Source: Urechidicola croceus
GTDB lineage: Bacteria; Bacteroidota; Bacteroidia; Flavobacteriales; Flavobacteriaceae
Length of the DNA: 64,000 bases
Direction of reading: 5' to 3'
NCBI GenBank assembly: GCA_905181865.1
Contig: CAJIZG010000002.1
Location: 1 to 64,000 of the forward strand
The notes under the pieces: generated by a model
What the model was told of the DNA's origin: nothing
Databases searched by the model: none
What the model saw: the letters and a program-made list of their open reading frames with translations, nothing else
Translations under genes and position numbers: made by a program
Part shown: positions 39,727 through 51,357 of the stretch, one piece after another
Layout: each line of letters opens with the position of its first letter
Numbering within the stretch: position 1 is the first letter of the stretch

Positions 39727-39834
39727 CTAAATTAGCAGAAACCTCTCTTAAATTTTGAGCGAAAAAGTTCATTTTTATTTGACTACATACAAATTTTCAT
39801 ACAAGATAGTACTAGGATGTAAATTGAGAAATAT

Positions 39835-42213
39835 ATGAAATACAATTATGGTAAAAATGCGATTACATGTCTTTGTTGTATTTTGTTGCTGTATGGTTGT
39901 GCGCCTAAACCATCAAATAAATACCTAGGTGTTTTACCCGAAGTAATCGATTTTAACTTTCATATTAAACCCATTCTTTCTGATCGTTGTTTTGCTTGTC
40001 ATGGCCCTGATGAAGGCAGTCAAAAGGCAGAATTGCGGTTAGATATTCCTGAGGGTGCTTATGCTTCTTTAGGAGAAAACCAAGATCACAAGGCCATAGT
40101 TCCTGGAAGTTTAAGAAAGAGTCATGCTTATTTAAGAATGATTTCGGAAGATCCAGCATTTTTGATGCCTCCACCTGATTCTAACTTAGCATTAAGTTCT
40201 AAAGAAATAGCGATGATTTCTAAATGGATTGAACAGGGAGCTGCATATAAACCACATTGGGCATTTATTCAACCTGAAAAAAGAGGACTACCAAAGGTTG
40301 AAAATACAGATTGGTCACAAAATGGGATTGACAACTTCATCTTAGATAAATTAGAAACGCTGGAAGTAAAAACAGCAAGTAAATCAAGTAAAGAAAAACT
40401 ACTCCGCAGGTTGAGTTTTGACTTAACAGGCTTACCTCCAAGTCCGGCGGCTATAGATGCTTTTTTGGATGATCAGTCAAATCAATCTTATGAAAAAATA
40501 GTAGACCAACTCTTGGACTCTGACGCTTATGGAGAAAGAATGGCGACTGAATGGATGGATCTTGCTCGATATGCCGAGACCAATGGGTATCATCACGATT
40601 TTGAACGGAATATGTGGCCTTGGAGAGACTGGGTGATTAAAAGTTTTAATGAAAACATGGGATATGATCAATTTGTTACTTGGCAATTAGCGGGTGATTT
40701 ATTGCCGGACCCCAATTATGAACAGTTACTTGCTACGGCTTTTAATAGAAACAATCGTACTACCCAAGAATGTGGTTCTTTGGATGAGGAATTTAGGGTT
40801 TCTTATGTAATTGATAGAACCAATACTTTTGGTAAAGCTTTTTTGGGATTGACAGTTGAATGCGCTCAATGTCACGATCATAAATATGATCCGATTTCTC
40901 AAAAAGAATATTATCAATTGTCGGCATTTTTTAATCAGGTTCCCGAAAAAGGGGTAACCAAATCATTTGAGGGGCAGCCAGAACCGTATCTCGAACTTCC
41001 GGAAGAGCAAATGACAAAAATTCAGGACTATGTAAATAATCAAATAACATCAGAATATAAAGGTGGGAGTGAGCAAGATATAGCAGGAAAATATAAAAGT
41101 AATTGGAAAGATGAAATGGGCGCATTGTATGAGCCCGTTATGATTATGAAGGATTTGGACACGGTGCGCCCTACGTATATTTTAGATAGAGGAATATACG
41201 ATTCGCACGGAGAAAAAGTTTCTCAAGGAACTCCAGAAAGTATTTTGGCTTTTGAAAATGAGTATGAAAGAAATAGATTGGGATTGGCAAAGTGGTTGTT
41301 CAATCCAGAGAATCCATTAACGGCTCGTGTTGCAGTAAATAGATACTGGCAACTAATTTTTGGTCGCGGATTGGTAGATACACCAGATGATTTTGGTAAT
41401 CAAGGTGCATTTCCCTCGCATCCTGAATTACTTGATTGGTTGGCTGTGGAATTTATGGAATCGGGTTGGGATATGAAAAACTTGATAAAACTGATGGTAA
41501 CTTCTGCCACCTATCAACAAGTTTCAAAAACAGATACTCATGAATTGGAGTTTGATCCGGAAAATCGTTGGTTGGGTAGAGGAACGCAGCAACGGTTAAC
41601 CGCTGAAATGATTCGTGATCAGTCACTTGAAATAAGTGGATTACTGAATAACAAAATAGGCGGTCCGAGTGTGAAACCGTTTCAACCAGAAGGCCTGTGG
41701 ACACAGGTATCTTCTGGAGGACGCTACAAAAGGAAGTATATGAATGCACATGGCGAAGATTTATATCGACGTAGTTTATACACGTATTGGAAACGAATTC
41801 AACCTCCTCCAGCCATGGTTATTTTTGATGCCGGAAGACGGAATCTTTGTACCGTAAAAAGACAGAGTACCAACACCCCGTTGCAGGCTTTGGTGCTATT
41901 AAATGACCCTCAGTATCTGTCGGCGTCACAAGCGTTAGCTCAGAGAATGATTGAAAAAGGAGGTGACAATTCCAAAGATCGAATAACGTATGCATTTCGC
42001 TGGGCTACTTCTCGCAAACCAGCAATAGACGAAATTTCTATTCTAGAAAATTTGCTTCAAAAAGAGGAAGCCGAATTTGAAGCGTTTCCAGAGCGTGCTA
42101 AATCATTTGTTGACAGTAAGAATGCACAAGGGATGAATACCTTGGAATTGGCTTCTTATACCGTGGTTGCAAATGCCATTATCAATTTGAGTGAAAGTTT
42201 ACAAAAAAATTAA
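39835..42213 (+). CDS. Planctomycete-type cytochrome c (PSCyt1) / DUF1549 / DUF1553 lipoprotein
   Basis: LSDRCFACHGPDEGSQKAELRLD; WSQNGIDNFILDKLE; LSFDLTGLPPSPAAIDAFLDD; CAQCHDHKYDPISQKEYY; RVAVNRYWQLIFGRGLVDTPDDFGNQG. Confidence 0.95.
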   Translation: MKYNYGKNAITCLCCILLLYGCAPKPSNKYLGVLPEVIDFNFHIKPILSDRCFACHGPDEGSQKAELRLDIPEGAYASLGENQDHKAIVPGSLRKSHAYLRMISEDPAFLMPPPDSNLALSSKEIAMISKWIEQGAAYKPHWAFIQPEKRGLPKVENTDWSQNGIDNFILDKLETLEVKTASKSSKEKLLRRLSFDLTGLPPSPAAIDAFLDDQSNQSYEKIVDQLLDSDAYGERMATEWMDLARYAETNGYHHDFERNMWPWRDWVIKSFNENMGYDQFVTWQLAGDLLPDPNYEQLLATAFNRNNRTTQECGSLDEEFRVSYVIDRTNTFGKAFLGLTVECAQCHDHKYDPISQKEYYQLSAFFNQVPEKGVTKSFEGQPEPYLELPEEQMTKIQDYVNNQITSEYKGGSEQDIAGKYKSNWKDEMGALYEPVMIMKDLDTVRPTYILDRGIYDSHGEKVSQGTPESILAFENEYERNRLGLAKWLFNPENPLTARVAVNRYWQLIFGRGLVDTPDDFGNQGAFPSHPELLDWLAVEFMESGWDMKNLIKLMVTSATYQQVSKTDTHELEFDPENRWLGRGTQQRLTAEMIRDQSLEISGLLNNKIGGPSVKPFQPEGLWTQVSSGGRYKRKYMNAHGEDLYRRSLYTYWKRIQPPPAMVIFDAGRRNLCTVKRQSTNTPLQALVLLNDPQYLSASQALAQRMIEKGGDNSKDRITYAFRWATSRKPAIDEISILENLLQKEEAEFEAFPERAKSFVDSKNAQGMNTLELASYTVVANAIINLSESLQKN

Positions 42214-42217
42214 TGCT

Positions 42218-43642
42218 ATGAGTGATCTTTTAAATTTAACACGTCGACATTTTTTAGAAAAAGCAGCCTTAGGTTTGGGAGGTTTGGCATTGTCATCATT
42301 TGATCTCGGCGCTGGTTCAAAGAGTTTGTCTGAAATAAAAACTCATTTTGCACCACGTGCAAAAAGAGTCATATACTTGTGTCAATCTGGAGGCCCCTCT
42401 CAATTAGAAATGTTTGATTATAAACCTGCCTTACAAAAATATCATACCCAAGAATTACCCGATTCTGTGAGAAAAGGAAAAAGAGTCACAGATTTTACAG
42501 CAAAGGCATCCAAACCGATGACAAAATCATTTGTAGATTTTAAACAATATGGGCAAAGTGGTACCTGGATTAGTGATTTACTTCCGCATATTTCAGGAAT
42601 TGTAGACGATATTTGCGTTGTAAAATCGATGCATACAGATGCGATCAATCACGATCCGGCATTAACTTTTTTTCAAACAGGCTCCCAATTAACAGGTAGA
42701 CCAAGCATTGGGTCTTGGTTATCTTATGGCTTGGGAAGTTTGAACGATAATCTACCTACTTTTTCTGTGTTACTCTCTAAAGGAAGCGGCAGAACAGATG
42801 GTGCTCAGCCATTGCAATCTCGACTTTGGGGCAATGGGTTTTTAGAATCGCTGCATCAAGGCGTACAATATAGAAGTGGTAAAGATCCTGTTTTGTATTT
42901 GAATAATCCAGATGGGATTACACATTCAAACCGCAGGGAGGTATTAGATCATTTACAATTACTCAATCAAAAATATTTAGAAAAAGAAGGCAATGCAGAA
43001 GTGTATTCAAGAATGGCGCAATATGAAATGGCCTATCGCATGCAAACATCAGTCCCAGAGACGATGGATTTAAGCAAGGAGCCTGATTATATTTTTGATA
43101 TGTATGGACCAGAATCTCGAATTCCTGGTACCTATGCCGCCAATTGTTTGATGGCAAGAAGACTGGCAGAGCGTGATGTTCGATTTATTCAATTGTATCA
43201 TCAAGGTTGGGATCAGCACAATGACCTGCCAGATCATCTTTCAAAACAGTGTAAAGACATTGATCAACCATCAGCAGCATTGATTAAAGATTTAAAAATG
43301 CGTGGTCTGTTAGAAGACACCTTGGTGATATGGGGTGGCGAATTTGGACGCACCAACTATTGTCAAGGAAAATTAACAGATACGAATTATGGTCGCGATC
43401 ACCATCCGTATTGTTTTAGCATGTGGATGGCTGGAGGAGGTATAAAGCCCGGATTGAGTTATGGAGAAACGGATGAGGTAGGATATAATGTGGTGAACAA
43501 CCCAGTGCATGTTCACGATTTTCAAGCAACGTTGCTTCATTTATTAGGAATGGATCACGAACGGTTTACCTTTAAACATCAAGGTAGAAGATTTAGATTG
43601 ACCGATGTTCATGGACATGTGATTAAAGATATCGTTAGTTGA
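42218..43642 (+). CDS. DUF1501 domain protein, Tat-type signal
   Basis: LTRRHFLEKAALGLGGLALSSF; RVIYLCQSGGPSQLEMFDYKP; WGGEFGRTNYCQGKLTDTNYGRDHHPYCFSMWMAGGGIKPG. Confidence 0.95.
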   Translation: MSDLLNLTRRHFLEKAALGLGGLALSSFDLGAGSKSLSEIKTHFAPRAKRVIYLCQSGGPSQLEMFDYKPALQKYHTQELPDSVRKGKRVTDFTAKASKPMTKSFVDFKQYGQSGTWISDLLPHISGIVDDICVVKSMHTDAINHDPALTFFQTGSQLTGRPSIGSWLSYGLGSLNDNLPTFSVLLSKGSGRTDGAQPLQSRLWGNGFLESLHQGVQYRSGKDPVLYLNNPDGITHSNRREVLDHLQLLNQKYLEKEGNAEVYSRMAQYEMAYRMQTSVPETMDLSKEPDYIFDMYGPESRIPGTYAANCLMARRLAERDVRFIQLYHQGWDQHNDLPDHLSKQCKDIDQPSAALIKDLKMRGLLEDTLVIWGGEFGRTNYCQGKLTDTNYGRDHHPYCFSMWMAGGGIKPGLSYGETDEVGYNVVNNPVHVHDFQATLLHLLGMDHERFTFKHQGRRFRLTDVHGHVIKDIVS

Positions 43643-43733
43643 AATAAAATTGAAATCCAAAATAAGAACATGAGAAAAAGTTCTCTTTAAAGGGGGTGCT
43701 GTAGTTTCTGTTCTTGATTCAAATGATAAACGT

Positions 43734-45287
43734 ATGAACACAAAACTTAAATTTCTGATCCTATTTCTAGTTGGATCACAGTTGTTATTTGCTCAAGAGA
43801 AAGATCAAGAACTTCCCAAACTCGACAATCCAATGTCGGTACAATACCTCAAAAAGAACCTTCGGAAATCGCAGCCACGGTTGGTGATAAATTCAAAAAT
43901 TGAGAGGAACTTAAAAAAGAAATTAAAGACGGATTCGGTTGTTCAGAATATGTATAGAGCGATACGATTGAATGCCGAAAGTGTTTTTGATAAGCCCTTG
44001 CTGAAAAGAGAATTGGAAGGGAAACGTTTGTTGGGTGTTTCTCGGGAAATGCTTTGGCGGATAAACATGCTTGGAATGGTGTATCGAATTGAGAAAGACC
44101 GTAAAATATTAAATCGAATTAATGACGAGGTGGTAGCGGTTTGTAATTTCTCTGACTGGAACCCCAAGCATTATTTAGATGTGGCTGAAATGGCAATGGC
44201 GGTGGCATTTGCTTTGGATTGGACCGCTGGAAAATTACCGAAATCAACCATAAAACTTGCAAAAATGGCTTTGATCGAAAAGGGTATTAAATCCAGTTAT
44301 GCCAATGATGGAAATGCAAGATGGGTAACAGGAACCAACAACTGGAATCAGGTTTGTAATGGAGGAATGATTGCGGCATCGATTGCAATTGCCGAAGTTG
44401 ATCCAGAATTGGCTGCAAAAACCATTCATCGTGCCTTGGATGGCTTGCCTCACTCATTGGTTGAATACGGGCCGGATGGTGTTTATCCGGAAGGTTCGAC
44501 GTATTGGAGTTATGGAACACGTTTTTCGGTGGTAACAGCAGCGATGTGCGAGAGTGCTTTTGGGACTGACTTTGGGCATTTTGAATATCCCGCTTTTAAA
44601 GAAAGTGCAACCTTTCGTTTAATGATGAATACACCCTCAGGATGGTATTTCAATTTTGCTGATTGCGGAGATAAGCGCAACGAGTCCGGTGATTTGGCAT
44701 TGGCTTGGTTTGCTGTAAAAACAGGAAATAAAGCGTTTTTTGAAAGAGATCGTTTTTTAATGCCAGCCGAGAAGATGGGAAAGGTTTCTAGATTGGCAGG
44801 AGCGGGCTTGGTGTGGCTTTCGCAATACGAAGAAAAAGGAGAAGTAAAATCCCCTGCTGTGTGGAAAGGTGAAGGGTCAAATCCAGTTGTGGTTTTTACC
44901 AATGGCGAAAACGACCCTCATAACTATTATTTTGGAGGAAAAGGTGGACGTGGAATGGTAAACCATGGAAATATGGATGGTGGTTCATTTATTTTTGAAT
45001 TAAATGATGTGCGATGGGTGGTCGATCCTGGAAACCAGAATTATTACGATCTGGAGAAAGTGGGATTCGACCTCTGGAATCGAGATCAGGACTCAGATAG
45101 ATGGACTTTATTGACCAAAAATAATTTTGGTCACAGTACGATTACTATAAATGACGAATTGCACAGAACGGAAGGGTTGGTTACGTTGTCTGATTTTAAA
45201 TCTGGAGATATGCCCGAAGCAACATTTGATATGTCTGCCACATTGGGTGAGTTAGTTGCAAATGCCACCTCCAGAATTTGGTCTTAA
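43734..45287 (+). CDS. Heparinase II/III family polysaccharide lyase-like protein, probably C-terminally truncated
   Basis: WLVSRE-like LLGVSREMLWRINMLGMVYRIEKD; TGTNNWNQVCNGGMIAASIAI; YPEGSTYWSYGTRF; YYFGGKGGRGMVNHGNMDGGSFIFELNDVRWVVDPG; ends soon after the catalytic region. Confidence 0.82.
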   Translation: MNTKLKFLILFLVGSQLLFAQEKDQELPKLDNPMSVQYLKKNLRKSQPRLVINSKIERNLKKKLKTDSVVQNMYRAIRLNAESVFDKPLLKRELEGKRLLGVSREMLWRINMLGMVYRIEKDRKILNRINDEVVAVCNFSDWNPKHYLDVAEMAMAVAFALDWTAGKLPKSTIKLAKMALIEKGIKSSYANDGNARWVTGTNNWNQVCNGGMIAASIAIAEVDPELAAKTIHRALDGLPHSLVEYGPDGVYPEGSTYWSYGTRFSVVTAAMCESAFGTDFGHFEYPAFKESATFRLMMNTPSGWYFNFADCGDKRNESGDLALAWFAVKTGNKAFFERDRFLMPAEKMGKVSRLAGAGLVWLSQYEEKGEVKSPAVWKGEGSNPVVVFTNGENDPHNYYFGGKGGRGMVNHGNMDGGSFIFELNDVRWVVDPGNQNYYDLEKVGFDLWNRDQDSDRWTLLTKNNFGHSTITINDELHRTEGLVTLSDFKSGDMPEATFDMSATLGELVANATSRIWS

Positions 45288-45535
45288 AATGGCCAAAGAG
45301 GAGATTGCCATTATAGGGAAATGGAAAGATATACTTTCTTAAATCAAGTTCATCTGCGCAGATTTAAAATCAATTTTAGATAAATTTTAAATAAGATTTT
45401 ATTAGAAGTCAGATAAAACAAAGTATTTCATGTGGCTTTACTATTTTTTAATTCGGTCAATTGATTCATCCACATTAGTCATTCCCTTTCCTGCCTGCCG
45501 CTAGGTGAGTGTATAAGTCTTTATACATGGATGTT

Positions 45536-46708
45536 TCACGTTGTCCTTTCACGATACAATGCAGGTGTTATTCCTGTTTCTCGCTTGAAAAGATAACTCA
45601 TATAAGAAACATACTCAAACCCCGATCGATAGGCAATTTCAAACAAAGGTAAATCTGTTTCTTTCAATAATTCCTTGATGCGATTCACTCTAATTCGTTG
45701 CATTTCCTTATAAGGAGTTCTGCCTATTATATCTGTGAACTTTTTTTCAAACACCCTCCTTGACATGGGAACGAATGCAAGAATATCATCTATGTTAAAC
45801 GTACCGCTGTTTGCATTTTCAAATATATAATGCATAGCCTTCGAAATGTGTGGATTATCAATTGCAACAGTATCAGTCGACCTTCTTTTTTTTATGCCCA
45901 AGGGCTTTATTCTGTAGGCCAATTTACCAATCTCTTTTTTAGCAATTACTGATTCCAATAAGGATGCCGCTACATACCCAGTTTTGTAGGTGTCCGGAAT
46001 GACACTAGAAAGAGGAGGTGAGCAAAGTTCACATATTAAAGGATCATTGTCTACCCCAATTACAGCCACTTCTTCTGGGACCATAATTCCTAATTTATTA
46101 CAGGAGTCTATGATTAGACGACCCATTAAGTCATATCCTGCAAAAATTCCTATTGGTTTTGGAAGTGTTTTGAGCCAGTTTTTAATTTGCTCCTGTTGTT
46201 CTAGCCAATTCAATTTCAAATAGTTTGCAGATGAAAAAGTATGGCACTGTAACCCCTGTTGATTTAAATCCTCTTCAAAATGGCTTCTTCTCCATTTTGA
46301 CCAATTAAAACCAGTACCTGCAAATCCAAAATTCATAAACCCACATTCCTTTAAATGTTTTATAGCTAAAGTTGCAATTGATTTGTCGTCAGTTTCCACC
46401 CAGGGTATTCCCGGTATTAGGTTAGCCGCGCTGAGGTCGATGGTTGGTAAATTACATTTTGCTACTAATTCGGCCATAGACCTATTTTCAATCCGTGCGA
46501 TTATACCATCACCTTTCCAGGACAATATCCATTCTGGATTTGGTTCACCTCTGCTATATTCACCGAGAAACACATCCCAATTACCATGTTCCTTTATATA
46601 ACCATAAATACCCTTGATGATACCCCGCGAATACTCATTTGAAGTTTCCATAAGCAAGGCCACTTTCAGGTTTTTATTATATGCGTTATTTCTAAAGTGT
46701 TGTTTCAT
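45536..46708 (-). CDS. XylR-type AraC transcriptional regulator with periplasmic-binding-like sensor domain
   Basis: VALLMETSNEYSRGIIKGIYGYIKEHGNWDVFLGE; IGIFAGYDLMGRLIIDSCNKLGIMVPEEVAVIGVDND; LFEIAYRSGFEYVSYMSYLFKRETGITPALYRE. Confidence 0.93.
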   Translation of the reverse strand: MKQHFRNNAYNKNLKVALLMETSNEYSRGIIKGIYGYIKEHGNWDVFLGEYSRGEPNPEWILSWKGDGIIARIENRSMAELVAKCNLPTIDLSAANLIPGIPWVETDDKSIATLAIKHLKECGFMNFGFAGTGFNWSKWRRSHFEEDLNQQGLQCHTFSSANYLKLNWLEQQEQIKNWLKTLPKPIGIFAGYDLMGRLIIDSCNKLGIMVPEEVAVIGVDNDPLICELCSPPLSSVIPDTYKTGYVAASLLESVIAKKEIGKLAYRIKPLGIKKRRSTDTVAIDNPHISKAMHYIFENANSGTFNIDDILAFVPMSRRVFEKKFTDIIGRTPYKEMQRIRVNRIKELLKETDLPLFEIAYRSGFEYVSYMSYLFKRETGITPALYRERTT

Positions 46709-46872
46709 TTTTTTAATTATGGAGTATTCTAAAAATTGATTCAGCAGCTTTTTTGTATTGATAATAGGTTGTTAATCGTATTATTTAAGACTTTAGTAAT
46801 TGGTAATATATCTAAATCGAATATACAAATATCTTATTTCATCTATCAAATTTATAGTTTACTTTTGACAAG

Positions 46873-46892
46873 TTATCTTTTATTTAAGATAA
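46873..46892. promoter_or_regulatory. Inverted repeat in the XylR/ThuA divergent intergenic region, possible operator
   Basis: TTATCTT-TTATTT-AAGATAA. Confidence 0.35.
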
Positions 46893-46985
46893 TTATGAAC
46901 TATATTGATAATGAAAAAAAATAAAGCCAAAAGCCTTCTTTTTTTTACAAGTTGCTTATCCTTAGAGTTTTGAAAGAATAAATAT

Positions 46986-49900
46986 ATGATAATTATGAAA
47001 CCATTTACATTCAGATTTTGCGCATGCCTATTAATAATCGTTTTCCTAACAAGTTGTAATTCTTTACCGAAACAGAAGGTAGATGATCAACCACGAAGAA
47101 TTGAACTATTATTCTTGGGGCATGCCAGTGAGCATCATCATTCAAGAAAGTATGTACCTATATTAATGTCGGCCTTGTCAAAAGATGGGATGAACATTAC
47201 GTATACTGAGGATGTAAATGACTTGAATTCAGAAAAGTTGTCTTTGTATGACGGCCTTGTTTTATATGCAAATCACGAAAAAATAACAGGGCCACACGTT
47301 CAGTCATTGTTGGATTATGTAGCCGATGGTCACGCTTTTTTACCAATACATTGTGCGAGTTTTTGTTTTAATGAATCTGAGGATTATGTGAGATTTAGTG
47401 GGTGGTCAATTTAAAACTCATGGCACTGGAGTTTTTACCGGTGCGATTGTGAATAAGGAGCATCCTATTATGGAATCCTTTTCAGCAGTTTTCGACTTGG
47501 GATGAAACCTATGTTCATGATAAAATAGCCGATGATATAACTGTTTTAATGGAGCGCGTCGAAGGAAATCACCGCGAACCTTGGACTTGGGTAAAGGAAT
47601 ATGGAAAAGGGAAAGTATTTTATACGGCTTATGGACATGATGAAAGAACTTGGACAAATCCAGGATTTCTAGATTTGATTGAAAGAGGTATTTTATGGTC
47701 TGTTGCTGATAATGTGAAAAAGAATTGGGAAGCCTTTTCTGTCGATATTCCAACTCTAAAATATAAAGAGGCTGACAATATTCCAAATTATGAAAAAAGA
47801 GACCCTGCACCAAAATATCAATTGCCATTAACACCAGAAGAATCGAAGAAGTTAATTCAAGTTCCGGCTGGATTTGATATTGAACTTTTTGCAGCAGAAC
47901 CAGATATTATCAATCCAATCGCTATGAACTGGGATGAGAGAGGTCGTCTTTGGGTTATAGAAACGGTAGATTATCCAAATACCGTAAGAAATGATAAAGG
48001 AATGGGAGATGATCGTATTAAAATTTGTGAAGACACGAATGGAGATGGCAAGGCAGATACCTTTACCATTTTTGCTGATAAGTTAAATATCCCTACAAGT
48101 TTTGTCTTTTCAAATGGAGGAATCATTGTTGCTCAAGCACCACATTTTCTGTTTTTAAAAGATACAGACGGTGATGATAAGGCCGATGTAAAGGAAGTAT
48201 TAATTGATGGTTGGGGTACTTTCGATACACATGCGGGGCCTTCTAATTTACAATATGGGATTGATAATAAGGTATATGGAGTCGTAGGGTATTCTGGATT
48301 TAATGGTAACATTTTAGGAACTCAGCACAAATTTGGACAAGGGATATACAGGTTTAACCATGATCTATCTGACTTTGAATTTGTAACCAGCACAAGCAAT
48401 AATACTTGGGGTCTTGGTATTACAGAAGATAATTCCATTTTTGCATCTACGGCAAATAATACACACAGTGTATTTATGGGAATTCCAAACCAGCGTTTTG
48501 AAGGTGTAAAAGGAATTGAGGTGCAGGGGAGTGCTAAAATTGATGGGCATTATGATATAAAGCCTATAACTAATAATATTAGACAAGTAGATGTTTTTGG
48601 AGGGTTCACAGCTGCAGCGGGTCATCATTTTTATACGGCTCGAAACTACCCAAAGGAATATTGGAACAAGGTATCATTTGTGTGTGAACCAACCGGAAAC
48701 CTGGTTCATATAGCAAAAATTAATGAAGACGGATCTGGCTATACAGAACAAGATGGCGGTAATTTAATGGCAAGTGCCGATGAATGGGTTTCTCCAGTAG
48801 AGGCCAAAGTGGGTCCCGATGGAAACGTATGGGTCTTGGATTGGTACAATTTCATCATACAACACAATCCAACTCCAAGAGCAGAAAGAGGTGGCTATGA
48901 TGCTGTAAATGGAGATGGTAATGCATATATTAATCCGTTAAGAGATAAATCGAGAGGGCGTATTTGGAAGATTTTTCCAAAGAATACGAAAAATAAAGAG
49001 ATCAAATCTTTGGATAGAAATAATTCAAAGGAGTTAATAAAAGCGCTTTCAGATGATAATTTGTTTTGGCGATTAACAGCCCAACGGTTATTGATTGAAA
49101 ATGGAGATAAAAGTGTTTTGCCAGATTTATATGCCTTGGCTGAAAACGCTAAGGTTGATGGTCAAGGATTTAACTCGGCTGCACTCCATGCCTTATGGAC
49201 GATTGAGGGACTTGGTGTCCTGATTGATGATGAAAATGCTGTTGAAGTTGCTATTGGAGCGTTGTCTCATCCTTCAAACGCGGTTAGAAAAGCAGCCATT
49301 GAAGTGTTGCCAAAATCAAAGAGAGTTGATGCCGTATTGATTGATGCTAAAATTTTATATGACAAGGATCCAAAGGTAGTTTTGGCGGCCTTGCTTTATT
49401 TTTCGGAAAGAGAATCAATAGAATCATTGGGTGAGGAACTATATAAATTAAGTTTGGAGGAGCAAGTTATAAACGATGAATGGCTTACAAAGGCAACTTA
49501 TATTGCTGCTTCGAAACATAAAAAAGGGTTTTTAAAAGCATTCGAAAAAGCCAATCCAACTTATAATACTAAGGGAAAACAAGCAACTCCACGACAGGAA
49601 AGTGGATTTGACGATAGTACATGGAAGCAGATGAAACTGCCTCAGTTTATAGAAACGGCTGGATTGGATATAGACGGAATTATTTGGTTTCGGAAAAGTT
49701 TTAGAATTTCAAAAAAAGATATAAGGAAATCAGCAAAGATTTCTCTAGGTCCAATTGACGATTCTGATGTGGTGTATATCAATGGTAAGAAAGTTGGCGG
49801 ACTGAAGGGTCATAAGGTGAATCGTCTTTATACGATTCCTTCGGGAGTTTTAATTGACGGTGATAATATTGTTGCTGTGAGGGTTGAAGATACTGGTGGC

Positions 49901-50491
49901 GGAGGTGGAATTTATGGTTCTAAAGATCTGCTTTTCGTGAAAATAGGTGAGCGTAAAATACCGTTATTTGGTACTTGGAAATATGAAGTTGAATTTTCAA
50001 ATTCTTTAAAAGAAATGTTTAAGGCTATTTCGATTGCAGAATTACTTATTAAAAATTCTGGAGGTTCAGAAGTGCTATTTGAGGAGACTTCAGATTCTAA
50101 TGATAACATTTCAAGAATCCATATCAAGACGATTAAAAACGAGATGAAATATGATATTACAGAATTTGTTGTTGAGACAGGAGTAGAAGTGGAGTTGGTT
50201 TTTGAAAACACCGATTTTATGCAACATAATTTAGTAATCATAAAACGAGGAACTAAGGAGAAGGTAGGTTTGGCTGCAGACAAATTGGCGAGTGATCCAA
50301 AAGGAGCAGAGAAGAATTACGTCCCAGAAATGGATGAAGTAATAATTGCTACGGCAATTATAAATCCAGAAGAGAAAACGATACTAAAGTTCACCGCTCC
50401 TACAGAACCAGGAATATATCCATATATCTGTACGTTTCCAGGACATTGGCGAATTATGCAAGGAGTTATGAAAGTTGTAGCAAACAAATAA
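46986..50491 (+). pseudogene. ThuA / PVC-type beta-propeller / HEAT / jelly-roll / azurin multidomain protein, interrupted by two frameshifts in the ThuA part
   Basis: 46986..47414 (ThuA N-part ...HCASFCFNESEDYVRF), GGQFKTHGTGVFTGAIVNKEHPIMESFSAVF in another frame, then STWDETYVHDKIADDITVLMERVEGNHREPWTWVKEYGKGKVFYTAYGHDERTW in a third frame running into ORF 47549..50491. Confidence 0.8.
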
Positions 50492-50493
50492 AT

Positions 50494-51354
50494 ATGGAGA
50501 ATAAAATTAGATATGGTGTAAGCACTTGGTTATGGCAATCACCTTTTACAACTAAATCAGTAGCTCTATTTCCAAAAATCAAGGCAATGGGTTTTGATCT
50601 AGTTGAAATCCCGGTTGAAGACCCTGAATTGATAGATGGGGCATTGGTGAAAGAGGCGTTGTTTGCAAATGGATTGGAAGCAATCGTTTGCGGTGCATTT
50701 GGACCGACCAAAGATTTTACACATGAAGATGGAGCTATTCATGAAAATTGCTTCCGGTACATAGAAAAGTGTTTTCAACTATGCAATCAATGGGGAACCA
50801 ATTTTTTAGCGGGTCCTATGTATTCGGCAGTTGGTAAGGCAAGACTTGTATCAATGGAGCAACGAAAAATTGAATGGGATAGGGCTGTAATGAATCTTAA
50901 CAAGGTATGTACTATTGCAAAGAATTATGGACTTTCCATTGCAATTGAACCACTCAATCGTTTTGAATCCGATTTAGTAAATACATCTGAAGACGTGATG
51001 CGTTTGATAAACGATATCAATCAGAGCAATGCGAAAGTTATGTTGGATGGATTTCATATGACCATTGAAGAAATAAATATCAAAGAAGCAATAAAAAAGG
51101 TAGGGGATAAATTGATTCATGTACAAGTTTCCGAAAATCATAGAGGAGTTCCTGGTACTGGGTTAACTCCTTGGCCCGATTTTAAAATGGGGCTCTCCGA
51201 TATCAATTATCAAGGAGCAATTGTTATAGAAAGTTTTACACCCGAAATAAAGGAATTGGCAGCAGCTGTCTGCATTTGGAAAAAATTAGCAACGAATCAA
51301 GACGAATTTGCCTCTGAAGGCCTTCAGTTTTTAAAAAAATTATTTAACACTTAA
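50494..51354 (+). CDS. Sugar phosphate isomerase/epimerase (xylose isomerase-like TIM barrel)
   Basis: IRYGVSTWLWQSPFTTKSVALFPKIKAMGFDLVEIPVED; LSIAIEPLNRFESDLVNTSEDVMRLI; DGFHMTIEE; VSENHRGVPGTGLTPWPDFKMGLSDINYQGAIVIESF. Confidence 0.92.
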   Translation: MENKIRYGVSTWLWQSPFTTKSVALFPKIKAMGFDLVEIPVEDPELIDGALVKEALFANGLEAIVCGAFGPTKDFTHEDGAIHENCFRYIEKCFQLCNQWGTNFLAGPMYSAVGKARLVSMEQRKIEWDRAVMNLNKVCTIAKNYGLSIAIEPLNRFESDLVNTSEDVMRLINDINQSNAKVMLDGFHMTIEEINIKEAIKKVGDKLIHVQVSENHRGVPGTGLTPWPDFKMGLSDINYQGAIVIESFTPEIKELAAAVCIWKKLATNQDEFASEGLQFLKKLFNT

Positions 51355-51357
51355 ATT

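Larger units (their letters stand above)
38311..39791 (+). mobile_element. IS3-family insertion sequence, copy 2 (1481 bp)
   Basis: Same length, termini and predicted proteins as copy 1; flanks ACC / AAT show no target duplication. Confidence 0.95.

Noticed and set aside
44244-44902. Minus-strand ORFs up to 130 aa inside the heparinase-like gene
   Set aside because: Antisense shadows of the lyase coding frame.
47418-47834. Minus-strand 138-aa ORF over the frameshifted ThuA region
   Set aside because: Opposite strand carries clear ThuA homology; this frame has no recognisable features.
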